Source: JAISFI01 sp031553775 (lineage in GTDB: Bacteria; Bacteroidota; Bacteroidia; Bacteroidales; Azobacteroidaceae). From it: a stretch of DNA of 53,211 nucleotides. Made by a program: the position numbers and the translations under genes. The notes below the pieces were generated by a model. That model was not told the origin of the DNA. It was given only the letters and a program-made list of their open reading frames with translations, and made no database searches. Location of the stretch: the NCBI GenBank assembly GCA_031553775.1, contig JAVBLA010000020.1:1-53211 (forward strand), in the 5' to 3' direction. Each line of letters begins with the position of its first letter. Positions within the stretch are counted from its first letter, which is position 1. Of this stretch, positions 1 through 9,430 are shown piece by piece.

Positions 1-1394
1 ATGCCCACTTTAAGTACCTGGCTCATGTAATCCTCGACGTACATCACCTTCAGGCGGTGGTATCCGGCTTCAAGGGCGACCTTGCCGTCGGCTCTCCAGG
101 CGTTGTGCGAACCATCGTTGTCCACCACCAGCCGGTCGTCGATCCACAGTTTCGACCCGTCGTCCGAATAGGTGTAGAAACGGTAGACTCCCCGTTCGGG
201 TATATCTATCAGCGCGTTGAAGCAAAATCCCATAGAATCGGCCACGGTGGCCTCGGCGAGCGATATATTGGGTGTTATGCCACTACGCACGGGGATGGCC
301 TTCTCGAGGGCTGCCGTGTGGCTGAACCGGCCTCCTTCGTAGTAGTCGAATCTCACGCCCCTCCCTTCGGGTTCAACATCCACGGCGGGTAAATACTCCA
401 TCGTCTGTTCATCCTGCAGCGATATTCCGGAAGGATAGTAATATACATATTCCGTGCTGTCGCCGGTCGATATCCAGGTCGAGAACTCGCGTGTACCCTC
501 TTTCAGTACCACCACGCGTCCGCCGCGCTTTAACGGGCACGAGGCGTCGAAACCCGTCGTGCGCCCGAAGCCCATCGCCACTCCGTCGATTATGCCTATG
601 TAATCGTTCTTGTGGACGTGTCCCGCAAACATGCCGCACACATCTCCGCACTCGAGGATCGAACCCATCAGGCCCGAGCCTATGCGCGAGCTGCTGATAC
701 TCGCCCCTTTCCGGTTGCCGTATATCTCTCGCAGGTTGTTGTATTCGGGTATAGGTATGTGTAAATAGGCAAGCGAGGGTATGGGCTTGCCGCCGTTGGA
801 GGCTGTATAAGCCTTACTTTTGGCATTGTACCACGCAAGCTGGTCGAAACGGATCCAGTCGTAACCGTCTATCTCGATGTCGAGGGGATAGTCGTTGGAG
901 TCGATGCAGTATATTATCCATGCAGGCTTGTCTGATTTGGAACCCGATATCGCGAGAGCAAAATTTCCCACACCCGACTCGCACCTCCCTTTCGAGCCCA
1001 CATAGCCGGATTTACCTTCTAACCAGCCGAAAATATCGTCTTTGGAGATACCCGGCTCGGCCTCGAAGTCGTGGTTGCCCATAGTCGCACACCAGGGTAC
1101 ACCGGTCGATGACAGGAAGTCGGCCAACTCGTTCCATCCACTCTGTGCCGGAGCGGCGGTTATAACGTCGCCCGAGAGGATCACTAAGTCGGGTTTCTCG
1201 CTTTCGATAACCTTGCGCATCAAATCCATCGTGCCTTGTTTTTTATTCATGCCCGGATCCCAGTGCAAATCCGTGAACTGCACTATGCGGAACTCGCCTT
1301 TGTCGTTGAACTTCAATTGGGGCTCCTGTGACTTGGTACACGAATAGAGCATAACCAGAACGACTAACACGAGAACCGATAACAACCTTTTCAT
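1..1394 (-). CDS. Metallophosphoesterase with PA14-like domain (3' end outside window)
   Basis: The reading frame starts at ATG 1394 and stays open to the left edge, so about 464 codons are visible and the C-terminus is missing. The N-terminus is a signal sequence ending in a lipobox-like LYSC. Calcineurin-type metal motifs are visible in order: FTDLHWD, LSGDVI, MGNHDFE and AGHVHKNDY. After the phosphoesterase core comes a PA14-like beta-sandwich, with FDYYEGG, YSDDGSKLWID and AGYHRLKVMY. It is probably a secreted or outer-membrane phosphodiesterase or phosphatase; the substrate cannot be told. Sampled 60-base blocks of this gene are 53-63% GC, clearly richer than most of the PUL, which suggests a different origin or expression class. 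It is transcribed away from the regulator at 1707 and has no evident link to the PUL. Confidence 0.9.
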   Translation of the reverse strand, partial: MKRLLSVLVLVVLVMLYSCTKSQEPQLKFNDKGEFRIVQFTDLHWDPGMNKKQGTMDLMRKVIESEKPDLVILSGDVITAAPAQSGWNELADFLSSTGVPWCATMGNHDFEAEPGISKDDIFGWLEGKSGYVGSKGRCESGVGNFALAISGSKSDKPAWIIYCIDSNDYPLDIEIDGYDWIRFDQLAWYNAKSKAYTASNGGKPIPSLAYLHIPIPEYNNLREIYGNRKGASISSSRIGSGLMGSILECGDVCGMFAGHVHKNDYIGIIDGVAMGFGRTTGFDASCPLKRGGRVVVLKEGTREFSTWISTGDSTEYVYYYPSGISLQDEQTMEYLPAVDVEPEGRGVRFDYYEGGRFSHTAALEKAIPVRSGITPNISLAEATVADSMGFCFNALIDIPERGVYRFYTYSDDGSKLWIDDRLVVDNDGSHNAWRADGKVALEAGYHRLKVMYVEDYMSQVLKVG

Positions 1395-1706
1395 AAAAAG
1401 AGATTTAATGTGTACTTCGTAAAAAAGTGACAAATATCTGCAAAAACGGAGTGAAAATATAATTCTAATTATATAAATAACAGATGCTTAATTGTTTTTA
1501 GCCCCTATTTTGCAAAAGCGAAGTTAGAAAAAATTTCTGTTCCGTGTATGATTTCCGCAAAGAATTTTCATGATTTAGTCCGGAGAAATTGCCTGATTTT
1601 GCTAAAAAAATGGGATTATTATCTCCGTGGTGATTATTTCGGTCGAAAGTAGGCTGCAAATAAAATAAAAAAACGGAATATATCGATTTGAAAAATAACT
1701 ATTTTC
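1395..1706. other. Divergent intergenic region
   Basis: This 312-base AT-rich gap separates the minus-strand phosphoesterase from the plus-strand regulator. A near-consensus -7 box for the phosphoesterase (complement of positions 1431-1438, GATATTTG, one mismatch to TAnnTTTG) lies about 37 bases upstream of its ATG. No gene or clear hairpin was seen. Confidence 0.5.
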
Positions 1707-1725
1707 ATGCATCCCATAAATTTGC

Positions 1726-1733
1726 TATCTTTG
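1726..1733 (+). promoter_or_regulatory. -7 promoter box of the hybrid regulator gene
   Basis: TATCTTTG matches the Bacteroidota -7 consensus TAnnTTTG. A TTTTC at 1702-1706 sits 19 bases upstream as a possible -33 element. It lies inside the longest possible reading frame of the regulator, so the ATG at 1707 cannot be the start used from this promoter. Confidence 0.65.
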
Positions 1734-1766
1734 CGAATGGTCAAAGAACCACAAACACCCCGTCAA

Positions 1767-4700
1767 ATGATGAGAAAACAATATCTGCTACTTTTTTTTC
1801 TGCTTTTCTGGAGCTCCGTCGCTTTTTCCGTACAAAAGCAGGGGAGCCCGGATGTGAATGACCAGTTGAAAATACTTACCATCAAAGACGGACTGGCTTC
1901 AAATGAGGTACTCTGTATTCTTCAGGATTCAAAAGGATTTATCTGGTACGGAACCCGGAACGGGTTGAGCCGTTACGACGGCTATAGCTTCAAAACCTAT
2001 AAGTCGAATTATCTGCGCCCTTCGTATCTTACGGGAAATTCGGTTACCTGCCTGGCGGAAGATAAAAACAACCGCTTGTGGGTGGGTACCACTTCCGGGC
2101 TGAATGTTCTCGATATGCCTACCGGTACGGTGAAACAATATCCCTGTGAGATTTTCGGGGCCGGTAACATTCTTTCCGTTGCTGTTTCGAAAGACAATGT
2201 TCCGTACATCGGCACGGATAAAGGCCTGTTTGCTTACCGGGAGCAGGAAGAGCGGTTCGAGCGGATACAGGAAGACCGTTACGGGAAACGGATTGCCGGA
2301 AGTAATATCAAGGCCTTGTATGCCGATAGCCGGAATTACCTGTGGATCGGTACCTGGCAATCGGGTTTCCGGGTATTGGACCTGCAAACGGAAACTTTCC
2401 TGGATTATCAGGATATACCGGAGCAGCATTCCATGAATATCAATTCTTTTTATGAGGATCGCGATCACCGGATCTGGTTTTCTACCTGGGACAAGGCGGG
2501 AGTCTTCAGGATCAGCCGCCCGGAATTTCCGCAAAAAGCCAGGGCAGAGCAGTTCCTGCCGATTAAATTCCAGGATAAGGATCGTTTTCCCGTAGTATAT
2601 TCTATTATACAGGATGATGCTTCGGGCGATATGTGGCTTGCTACCGGCAACGGCTTACAGGTGATCCGTGAAACAGGCTCTTCCTACCAGGTGGACTATT
2701 ACCTGCATGCCGATTCGAAAAAAATGCATGCAGAAGAGGTATTCTGTGTGTATAAAGACCGGACAGGGATACTCTGGATTTCCCTGTATGGTTCCGGAGT
2801 GGCCTGCATAGACAGGAACAAGGAAAAATTCAACCAGGTGGATTTTACCGATTTTTTCTCGGGGAACAGGAACAATGCTACTGCGGTAACGGCTATTTTC
2901 AAAGACGAAAACGACATGGTCTGGGTTGGATTGAAACGGAACGTATTGGTGCTGTACGACTCGCGGAAAAACGAGTTTATCCGCTATTACGAACATCCGG
3001 TATTGAAACGGATTTCGGTCATGGCTAACTCGGTGATGAGTATCTATTACCGTCCGGAACGGGAGGAAATCTGGCTGGGTACGAGATACGACGGTATTTA
3101 TGTGGTAGGTCTCAAAAATAAACAAATCGACAGCATCCGGAAAATACCGGTTGAAAACGACTTTTTCGATAAAGCTACCATTACTTCCATCACGGAAGAC
3201 CAGGAAGGAAATATCCTGGCGGGAACGATCAAGGGTTTACTGTTGTTTACTCCTGCCGGAGACGGATCGTACCGGCTGCTAAACAACCAGTTGACGGGCT
3301 TCTTTTATGCCCAGAACATCAAATCGCTTTTGTTCGATAAAAATGCGTTTTTATGGGTAGGTACACAAAATGCAGGCCTTTACCGGATAGGGTATAAGGG
3401 TCTGGATACGAAGGCCACTCCGGAAAACTATTCCCTGAAAAACGGAAAACTGATTAACAACGAGGTGACCTGCCTGTTCGAAGATTCCAAGGGTAATATC
3501 TGGGCGGGAACACAGGGAGGAGGACTGAACCGGTACAACGTCCATGAAAACAGATTAAATACGATTCCAAAAATGAATTTAATCCCCGACGATGCCGTTT
3601 ATTCCATGCTGGAAGACCGGAAGGGAAACCTTTGGCTTTCCACCGGCAACGGATTGGTTTGCTATAACCCGGACCTGCCGTACGACCGGGAAATTAAAAT
3701 CTTCCCGGGTAGCGATGAATTGAGTATCTATTCTTTTTACGATAACTCGTCGTTCAGGAGCGCCGGCGGAGAACTGTTTTTCGGAGGGAACAACGGATTC
3801 GTATCTTTCCTGCCCGACCGCTTTCCGGTCAATACTTTTTCCCCTTTGCCGGTAATCACCGATATTCACCTGGCTTCAGTTTCGTTGGAATATTTTCTGG
3901 AAAGGAGGAAAAATCCGCCTTCAGCCTTGTTACCTCCTTTTACGGATAAGATCGCTGTCCCGTTCCGGGAAAATAACCTGTCTATCAGTTTTTCATCGCT
4001 GTCTTTTAACAGCCTCGATGTTCAGAACTATGCTTATATGCTGGAAGGGGCGGACAAGGACTGGAATTATACAGGTTCCGGAATCCGGTCTGTTTCTTAT
4101 AACAATCTTCCGCAGGGGAAATATGTTTTCCGGGTGAAATCTTGCAACTCCGACGGTTTCTGGAGTGAAGGTTCCACTGCTTTGCAAGTTACCATTTTAC
4201 CTCCTTTCTGGAATACGCCGCTGGCTTACGGCATCTATTTCGTCATCGCCTCACTCCTGCTTTTTGTGATTCTCCGTTTTTACCTGAACCGGATCAAGCT
4301 GAAAAGGATGCTGGCCATCAAGCAGATAGAAAAAGAGAAATCGGAAGAGGTACACCAGGCCAAACTACGCTTTTTTACCAATGTTTCCCACGAGTTGTTC
4401 ACTCCGATGACGATCCTGCTTTGCTCGGTCGACGACCTGATTGCACGCTATCCCCAGGAAAACCGGGTACTGTATATCATGAAAGCCAATATCAACCGGC
4501 TGATGAGACTTCTGCAACAGATCATGGAGTTCCGGAAAGTGGAAACCGGGAACCTTCGCCTGAAAACATCCGAAGTGGAAGTCGTTTCGTTTATCAGGGA
4601 ATTGTGCGATGTCAATTTCGTGCCTTTGGTCGAGCAAAAGAATATTACCCTCGATTTCTGTCCGGAAAAAGAAAGCATCCGGGGATATATCGATGTGGAT

Positions 4701-5912
4701 AAGCTGGATAAGATTATGTACAACCTGCTTTCCAATGCTTTCAAATACAATAAAAAAGACGGACATATTACGGTCTTGCTCGGAGAATCGCTTCTGGAAG
4801 ACCGCCGCTATCTGCAGGTTACCGTGAAAGACACCGGAAAGGGCATTAGTAAGGATGTGTTCAATAACCTGTTCAAACGTTTTTATGAAGGCGACTTCAG
4901 AAAATTCAAAGTCAAAGGAACGGGCATCGGGCTCTCGCTGACCAAAGACCTGGTGGACTTGCATAAAGGAACCATAGAAGTAGAGACGGAAGAAGGGGTG
5001 GGTACTGCTTTTTACCTGCAGTTTCCTTTGGACCGGGAAGCTTATTCGCCCGATCAGGTCGAAGATGGCATGGCCGGTCAGATCATGATGGAAACTGCTC
5101 TTATCCAAACGGAAGAGATTCCTGCAACCCCATTACCCGGCGGGGAAGCCGTTCATTCCGTATTGCTGGTAGAAGATCATCCGGAACTCCTGAAAATCAT
5201 GCAGGAAAGTTTGCAGCGTGAATTCCGGGTATACACGGCAGGCAATGGGGAAGAGGCCCTGAAAATATTAGACCGGAAGGAAGTTGATTTAGTGGTGACC
5301 GATGTGGTCATGCCGGTAATGGATGGCATCCGCCTGTGCCGGGAAATGAAACAACGGATCGACCTGTCGCATATTCCGGTGGTGATGCTCACGGCTAAAC
5401 ATAACCTGGAAGATAAACTGGAAGGTTTTGAGGCCGGAGCCGACGTGTATGTCACCAAACCCTTCGAAATGGCTTCCCTGCTGGCAAATATCAGGAGCCT
5501 GATCCGGAACCGGGCAGGATTGGCCGAGTCGTTCAGGCATTCGGATACGAAAAACGAACTGATTCCTTCTGTGGCGCACACGGAGATCGATAGGAAATTC
5601 CTTCAGGATATTATCGCTTGTATCGAGTCGAAAGTTTTGCAGAAAGACTTTACCACGAACGACCTGTATTCCGCAATGAATATGAGTCAGCCTACCATGT
5701 ACCGGAAACTGCAGTCGCTTATCGGTATGTCGCCCAACGAACTGATCAGGAATATCAAGATCAGGGTAGCTTGCCGTTTATTGAAAGAAAAAGGGCAGAA
5801 TGTTTCCGAAACCGCTTACGATCTGGGTTTCAACGATCCGAAATATTTTGCCAAGATTTTTAAACAAGAAATGGGCATGACTCCTTCGGAATACATTGCC
5901 CATAAAAAATAA
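1767..5912 (+). CDS. Hybrid two-component system sensor/regulator (HTCS) of the PUL
   Basis: This single protein joins sensor, kinase and transcription factor. The frame is open from ATG 1707, but a -7 box at 1726-1733 favours ATG 1767 or 1770, which gives a normal signal peptide (MMRKQYLLLFFLL). Numbered from the 1707 ATG: two-component propeller repeats fill residues 60-760 (recurring LWVGT and IWFST blades), a Y_Y_Y domain follows at about 765-830, and one membrane helix at about 837-860. The HisKA motif NVSHELFTPMT has His895; HATPase boxes are NLLSNAFKYN, DTGKGI and GTGIGLSL. The receiver has phospho-acceptor Asp1199 in VVTDVVMP. An AraC-type DNA-binding domain ends the protein. Such regulators sense a periplasmic oligosaccharide and activate the adjacent PUL. 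It converges on the sulfatase at 5944. Confidence 0.97.
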   Translation: MMRKQYLLLFFLLFWSSVAFSVQKQGSPDVNDQLKILTIKDGLASNEVLCILQDSKGFIWYGTRNGLSRYDGYSFKTYKSNYLRPSYLTGNSVTCLAEDKNNRLWVGTTSGLNVLDMPTGTVKQYPCEIFGAGNILSVAVSKDNVPYIGTDKGLFAYREQEERFERIQEDRYGKRIAGSNIKALYADSRNYLWIGTWQSGFRVLDLQTETFLDYQDIPEQHSMNINSFYEDRDHRIWFSTWDKAGVFRISRPEFPQKARAEQFLPIKFQDKDRFPVVYSIIQDDASGDMWLATGNGLQVIRETGSSYQVDYYLHADSKKMHAEEVFCVYKDRTGILWISLYGSGVACIDRNKEKFNQVDFTDFFSGNRNNATAVTAIFKDENDMVWVGLKRNVLVLYDSRKNEFIRYYEHPVLKRISVMANSVMSIYYRPEREEIWLGTRYDGIYVVGLKNKQIDSIRKIPVENDFFDKATITSITEDQEGNILAGTIKGLLLFTPAGDGSYRLLNNQLTGFFYAQNIKSLLFDKNAFLWVGTQNAGLYRIGYKGLDTKATPENYSLKNGKLINNEVTCLFEDSKGNIWAGTQGGGLNRYNVHENRLNTIPKMNLIPDDAVYSMLEDRKGNLWLSTGNGLVCYNPDLPYDREIKIFPGSDELSIYSFYDNSSFRSAGGELFFGGNNGFVSFLPDRFPVNTFSPLPVITDIHLASVSLEYFLERRKNPPSALLPPFTDKIAVPFRENNLSISFSSLSFNSLDVQNYAYMLEGADKDWNYTGSGIRSVSYNNLPQGKYVFRVKSCNSDGFWSEGSTALQVTILPPFWNTPLAYGIYFVIASLLLFVILRFYLNRIKLKRMLAIKQIEKEKSEEVHQAKLRFFTNVSHELFTPMTILLCSVDDLIARYPQENRVLYIMKANINRLMRLLQQIMEFRKVETGNLRLKTSEVEVVSFIRELCDVNFVPLVEQKNITLDFCPEKESIRGYIDVDKLDKIMYNLLSNAFKYNKKDGHITVLLGESLLEDRRYLQVTVKDTGKGISKDVFNNLFKRFYEGDFRKFKVKGTGIGLSLTKDLVDLHKGTIEVETEEGVGTAFYLQFPLDREAYSPDQVEDGMAGQIMMETALIQTEEIPATPLPGGEAVHSVLLVEDHPELLKIMQESLQREFRVYTAGNGEEALKILDRKEVDLVVTDVVMPVMDGIRLCREMKQRIDLSHIPVVMLTAKHNLEDKLEGFEAGADVYVTKPFEMASLLANIRSLIRNRAGLAESFRHSDTKNELIPSVAHTEIDRKFLQDIIACIESKVLQKDFTTNDLYSAMNMSQPTMYRKLQSLIGMSPNELIRNIKIRVACRLLKEKGQNVSETAYDLGFNDPKYFAKIFKQEMGMTPSEYIAHKK

Positions 5913-5934
5913 GGGTTCGCCATCGCGAACCCTT
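5911..5934. terminator. Terminator between convergent regulator and sulfatase genes
   Basis: A perfect 10-bp stem (5911-5920 with 5925-5934) has a CATC loop. On the minus strand it is followed by a T-rich run (complement of 5903-5909), so it suits the sulfatase transcript best. It begins inside the regulator's TAA stop, so it may serve both genes. Confidence 0.8.
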
Positions 5935-5943
5935 ACCGGAATA

Positions 5944-7344
5944 TTATCTCAAATACGGCATCTGCGCATGTGTATCATCTAACCACTTCAGCAAATCGTT
6001 CAGCAATTCATCCCGTTTGGATTTGTTTTTATTCGAAAGGTCTTTGGTTTCCGAAAGATCGTCTTTCAGATTGAATAATTCCACCGATCGATTAGTGTCG
6101 ATTTTTTCCCTTCCACCTTTCAGCATCCATTCTTCGTAATAAAGGATCAGTTTCCAGTCGCCCTTCCTGATTACGGAAGAAGGACGTTGGCGGAAGACTT
6201 GATCTCTGGAACCCGGACAGGGTTTATCCAGATAACCCGGAAAATGCCAGAAGATCGATTCCCTGTTCAATGTGCTTTGCTTGCCGGAGAAAAGAACACT
6301 CAGGTCTTTCCCGTCCAGTATTTTATTTTGGGGTTTTTCTAATCCCGCCATTTTAATACAGGTAGGGTAGATATCTATATTTTGTACCGGTACGTCCAAT
6401 GAGCCGGGCTTAACTTTTCCCGGATAATGGATAAACATGGGTACCCGGATCCCTCCTTCATAGAAACAGCCTTTAAAAGCCCGGAGCGGAGCCTGCGATG
6501 TGCTGGGAACACCACCATTGTCGGAAATAAAAATGATCATTGTGTTATCGGAAATTCCGAGCTGGCGTAATTTGTTCGTTAAAATGCCGATCGATTCGTC
6601 CATGTCTTTGATCATCGCTGCGTAAACCACTTCGGTATGCTGCTTACCTTTGGTCTTTTTTGTGAAATGATCGATATTTTCTTTCCTGGCTTGCCAGGCA
6701 GTGTGCACGGCATGATAAGGGAGATAGGCAAAGAACGGAGTTCCGCTTTTTACCGATTTTTCCATGAATTCACAGGTCTGATTCACTTCCATGAACATAT
6801 TTTTCGGGTCGTTCGATTTTTCGAAATCCTTTTTGCTCGGGCTTTCTCCGGAATTATCCACATCGAATCCCCTTTCTCCCGGCTTGTATCCTTTTCCTCC
6901 TCCTAAGTGCCATTTACCGGCGATGGAAGTGGCATACCCGGCGTCTTTCATAGCATTGGCCAGGGTATAATTGTCGATCGGCAAGCGTTCTCCTTCGGAG
7001 TTCGGGTAGGGAATCAGTTTCATCTGGTCTTTCGGGCCTCTTTCGGTAGACCAGACGGCAAATACACCATGACGCGGCGTATACTGGCCGGAGATCATAC
7101 AGGCACGGCTTGGGGCACTGTTGCCCGCGCAGGCATAAGCATTGGTGAAACGGAGTGATTGAGTTGCCAGGGAGTCGATGACTGGGGTTTCATAGAAATC
7201 GCTACCGGTGTAGCCGGTATCTTTCCAACCCATATCGTCTACTAAAATCAGCAGTATATTCGGTTTTTGGGCGTTTTGTGCTGTTAATTGGCCGCCTGCC
7301 AGCAGGGAGGCGCCGATTAGGGGGATGAATGATGTTGTTTTCAT
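5944..7344 (-). CDS. Serine-type S1 sulfatase, secreted
   Basis: This 466-residue protein has a signal peptide (cleavage near LTAQ) followed by the sulfatase opening PNILLILVDDMG with metal-binding Asp36-Asp37. The maturation motif is SAPSRACMISG, with Ser76 as the residue converted to formylglycine. IAGKWHLGG and FISDNGG are further active-site and calcium-site signatures. It should hydrolyse sulfate esters from glycans in the periplasm or outside. Subfamily and regiochemistry cannot be set by eye. It is the last gene of the minus-strand run, 36 bases after the GH59 gene, and is followed by a strong terminator. Confidence 0.95.
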   Translation of the reverse strand: MKTTSFIPLIGASLLAGGQLTAQNAQKPNILLILVDDMGWKDTGYTGSDFYETPVIDSLATQSLRFTNAYACAGNSAPSRACMISGQYTPRHGVFAVWSTERGPKDQMKLIPYPNSEGERLPIDNYTLANAMKDAGYATSIAGKWHLGGGKGYKPGERGFDVDNSGESPSKKDFEKSNDPKNMFMEVNQTCEFMEKSVKSGTPFFAYLPYHAVHTAWQARKENIDHFTKKTKGKQHTEVVYAAMIKDMDESIGILTNKLRQLGISDNTMIIFISDNGGVPSTSQAPLRAFKGCFYEGGIRVPMFIHYPGKVKPGSLDVPVQNIDIYPTCIKMAGLEKPQNKILDGKDLSVLFSGKQSTLNRESIFWHFPGYLDKPCPGSRDQVFRQRPSSVIRKGDWKLILYYEEWMLKGGREKIDTNRSVELFNLKDDLSETKDLSNKNKSKRDELLNDLLKWLDDTHAQMPYLR

Positions 7345-7380
7345 ATATAAACGTTTAAAAATTAAAAATTAGAAATTGAT

Positions 7381-9405
7381 TTATTTTTGTTGATTTTTTA
7401 TTGGTGCTTTGATTTCCAGATCGTCGAACAGGACTACCGGGAATTGCTTGGTCGGGGTAAAAAAATCCTGTGCCTCCGAATGCATGGCAGCCAGGGCTAC
7501 ATTACCGTTCGGATAGGTGTTGTCGGTTACCTGTGCCACCTGCTTTCCTTCAATCAGGGCGGTTATTTGATTACCGTTGAATGAAAGAGACAGTTCTGTC
7601 CATTGTTTCAGTCCCGATCCTACGATTTTTCCTGAAGCTAATGTGACGGAATTTTCCGGTTCTTTTCCCGTATCTTTCCGGAAAAGTAACCAGTTTCCTG
7701 TTTCGTCGAGAGATAGCCAGTAAGCTTCCGCATCGAAGTTACCCGATCCTTCCGATTTTCCGTCGAAACGTCCTCCTAAGCAGATTTTTCCCGGATTCTC
7801 TAATAAGCCCTTGACTTTTACGGTGTAATCTGTCCATTGGATATTTCCGACCAGTGTCATCGGCTGCGATACCGGGCGCGATCCCGGATGCCAGTTTACC
7901 GGGGCATTCCGGTTGACCTGCTTCAATACTTTCCCATTGCCGTAATTAGCAATTTCGAAAGATGCATTGACATTGACGAAATATTTCGGCAAGCCATCCG
8001 GTTGATAGCTGTCGAAATGATCCGCATAAGGAAACGGAAAGGCTTTGGGTGCAGGAATTGCAGACGACATTTTATGCTGACCTTTGGTCGTGGTCAGAGT
8101 ATATACTTTGTTTGGCTCCAGCCGGAATAACACTTTTCCGGTCCCGGTTTTGACAGGAGGATGTTGCAGAAACCATTGGCTTTCTTCCTGTGAAAAGTCG
8201 GAACACCAAACATCCGCAAAATCTGTCCCAATATCTTTCAGGCGGATTTCCACATCGGTTCCTCCGGTCGACATTTCTTTGAAGGTATGGATTACCATCG
8301 AAAAATCTTTGCTTTGGGGATCTTTGTAGGCAATATATCTGCCGGTTTTTTTACCGGATGCATCTTGCAGATAACTGTCTTTGGTAACCAGCATTTTCCA
8401 TCCAGGTTGGATGAATTGGGTAAAATGAGCAATCCCCCAGACACAGGAGCCTACCACATAATGTCCCGACCAGGGTTCATTGGCTTTGATGATCCCTGCC
8501 GACGGCCATATCTGGTTTTCATAATGCGAAGAGGTGGATACCCACCGCCAGGCAGCAGTTATTTTTACATCCAGCAATAATTTCATCAGTTGGTGGACCG
8601 GGGCATATCCGTTGGTTTTATAGGATCCGCCGCCGTCTTCGGTCGACCAGACCGGTTTATCGAAGTCGAATGCTTTTCGGAGAATTGGATCGTCTCCTGC
8701 ACGGGATTTGTAATGTACGCCGATAATATCCACTACCTGGGCATAATCAGGGTCTTTTTCCATGATATCCATTACTTTATAGTGCTTGGTCTGGGAACCT
8801 TCGTCGGCTGCTACTATTTTTACCTGCGGGAATCCTCCGTCTGTTAGTTTTTTTCGGAGTATTTTCGTGACTTCAGGGATAATATAGCTCTCGTTCTGGT
8901 TACCGCCGATATAGTCGACCTGCAGGTTATACTGTTCTTTCATTGCCTGGACGAAGCCGAAGATAAATCCGGCTTTTTGTTCATGGCTCTCTGCCCAGGC
9001 CGGGTATCCCCAGTGCAAGGCGGCTATTTTGATTTCCGGATTTCGTTTTTTTGCTTCCAGCGCCAACCAGGTGGCGTAACCCCGTTGTAGATTGGCCGGT
9101 TCGTTTTCCTGCCGTTTATAGCATTGCCAGGAAGAAGCATCGCTGCATCCATCGTAACCGATGGGGATTTTGATCACTTGCAAAGAGGCTCCGTACCGGG
9201 GGAGGTAGAGATAATCGAGTATCTCGCTGCGTTGTTTTTCGGGATAATCGTACAGCAGTTTTACATAGCTTTCCACTGAACCGAATCCGTCGAAACTGCG
9301 CCCGGTATTTTTTCCGTCCAGCAAAATAATTTGTTGGGAAAAAATAGAAAAACTACAGAGCGTACAGATAAAAATAAGGGATAAATACAGACGCCTTTTG
9401 CTCAT
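7381..9405 (-). CDS. GH59 galactocerebrosidase-like beta-galactosidase
   Basis: The 674-residue protein resembles animal galactosylceramidase (GALC) along its whole length. After a signal peptide come LLDGKNTGRSFDGFG, the segment DYPEKQRSEILDYL, then DYIGGNQNESY with the expected acid/base Glu172 and WSTEDGGG with the expected nucleophile Glu256. EPWSGHYVVGSCVW and HFTQFIQPGW are hallmark GALC strings. From about residue 465 a C-terminal lectin-like domain (AFPFPYADHFDSY onward) matches the GALC layout. GH59 enzymes remove beta-linked galactose, from galactolipids in animals; some bacterial members are reported to act on galactans. The frame is open to 9528, but ATG 9405 is preferred: GGAGG lies 7 bases upstream and the signal peptide then starts correctly. 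It sits between two sulfatases, 25 bases after the upstream one. The substrate is unproven. Confidence 0.93.
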   Translation of the reverse strand: MSKRRLYLSLIFICTLCSFSIFSQQIILLDGKNTGRSFDGFGSVESYVKLLYDYPEKQRSEILDYLYLPRYGASLQVIKIPIGYDGCSDASSWQCYKRQENEPANLQRGYATWLALEAKKRNPEIKIAALHWGYPAWAESHEQKAGFIFGFVQAMKEQYNLQVDYIGGNQNESYIIPEVTKILRKKLTDGGFPQVKIVAADEGSQTKHYKVMDIMEKDPDYAQVVDIIGVHYKSRAGDDPILRKAFDFDKPVWSTEDGGGSYKTNGYAPVHQLMKLLLDVKITAAWRWVSTSSHYENQIWPSAGIIKANEPWSGHYVVGSCVWGIAHFTQFIQPGWKMLVTKDSYLQDASGKKTGRYIAYKDPQSKDFSMVIHTFKEMSTGGTDVEIRLKDIGTDFADVWCSDFSQEESQWFLQHPPVKTGTGKVLFRLEPNKVYTLTTTKGQHKMSSAIPAPKAFPFPYADHFDSYQPDGLPKYFVNVNASFEIANYGNGKVLKQVNRNAPVNWHPGSRPVSQPMTLVGNIQWTDYTVKVKGLLENPGKICLGGRFDGKSEGSGNFDAEAYWLSLDETGNWLLFRKDTGKEPENSVTLASGKIVGSGLKQWTELSLSFNGNQITALIEGKQVAQVTDNTYPNGNVALAAMHSEAQDFFTPTKQFPVVLFDDLEIKAPIKNQQK

Positions 9406-9430
9406 TCGGATTGCCTCCATGTGGGGTGGT

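Noticed and set aside
57..1347. Plus-strand open frames over the first 1.4 kb
   Set aside because: They are antisense to the metallophosphoesterase, whose catalytic motifs are all on the minus strand; high GC lengthens chance frames.
4365..5108. Long minus-strand frame of 247 codons inside the regulator
   Set aside because: It is a shadow of the conserved kinase and receiver coding region and has no start signal or family resemblance.
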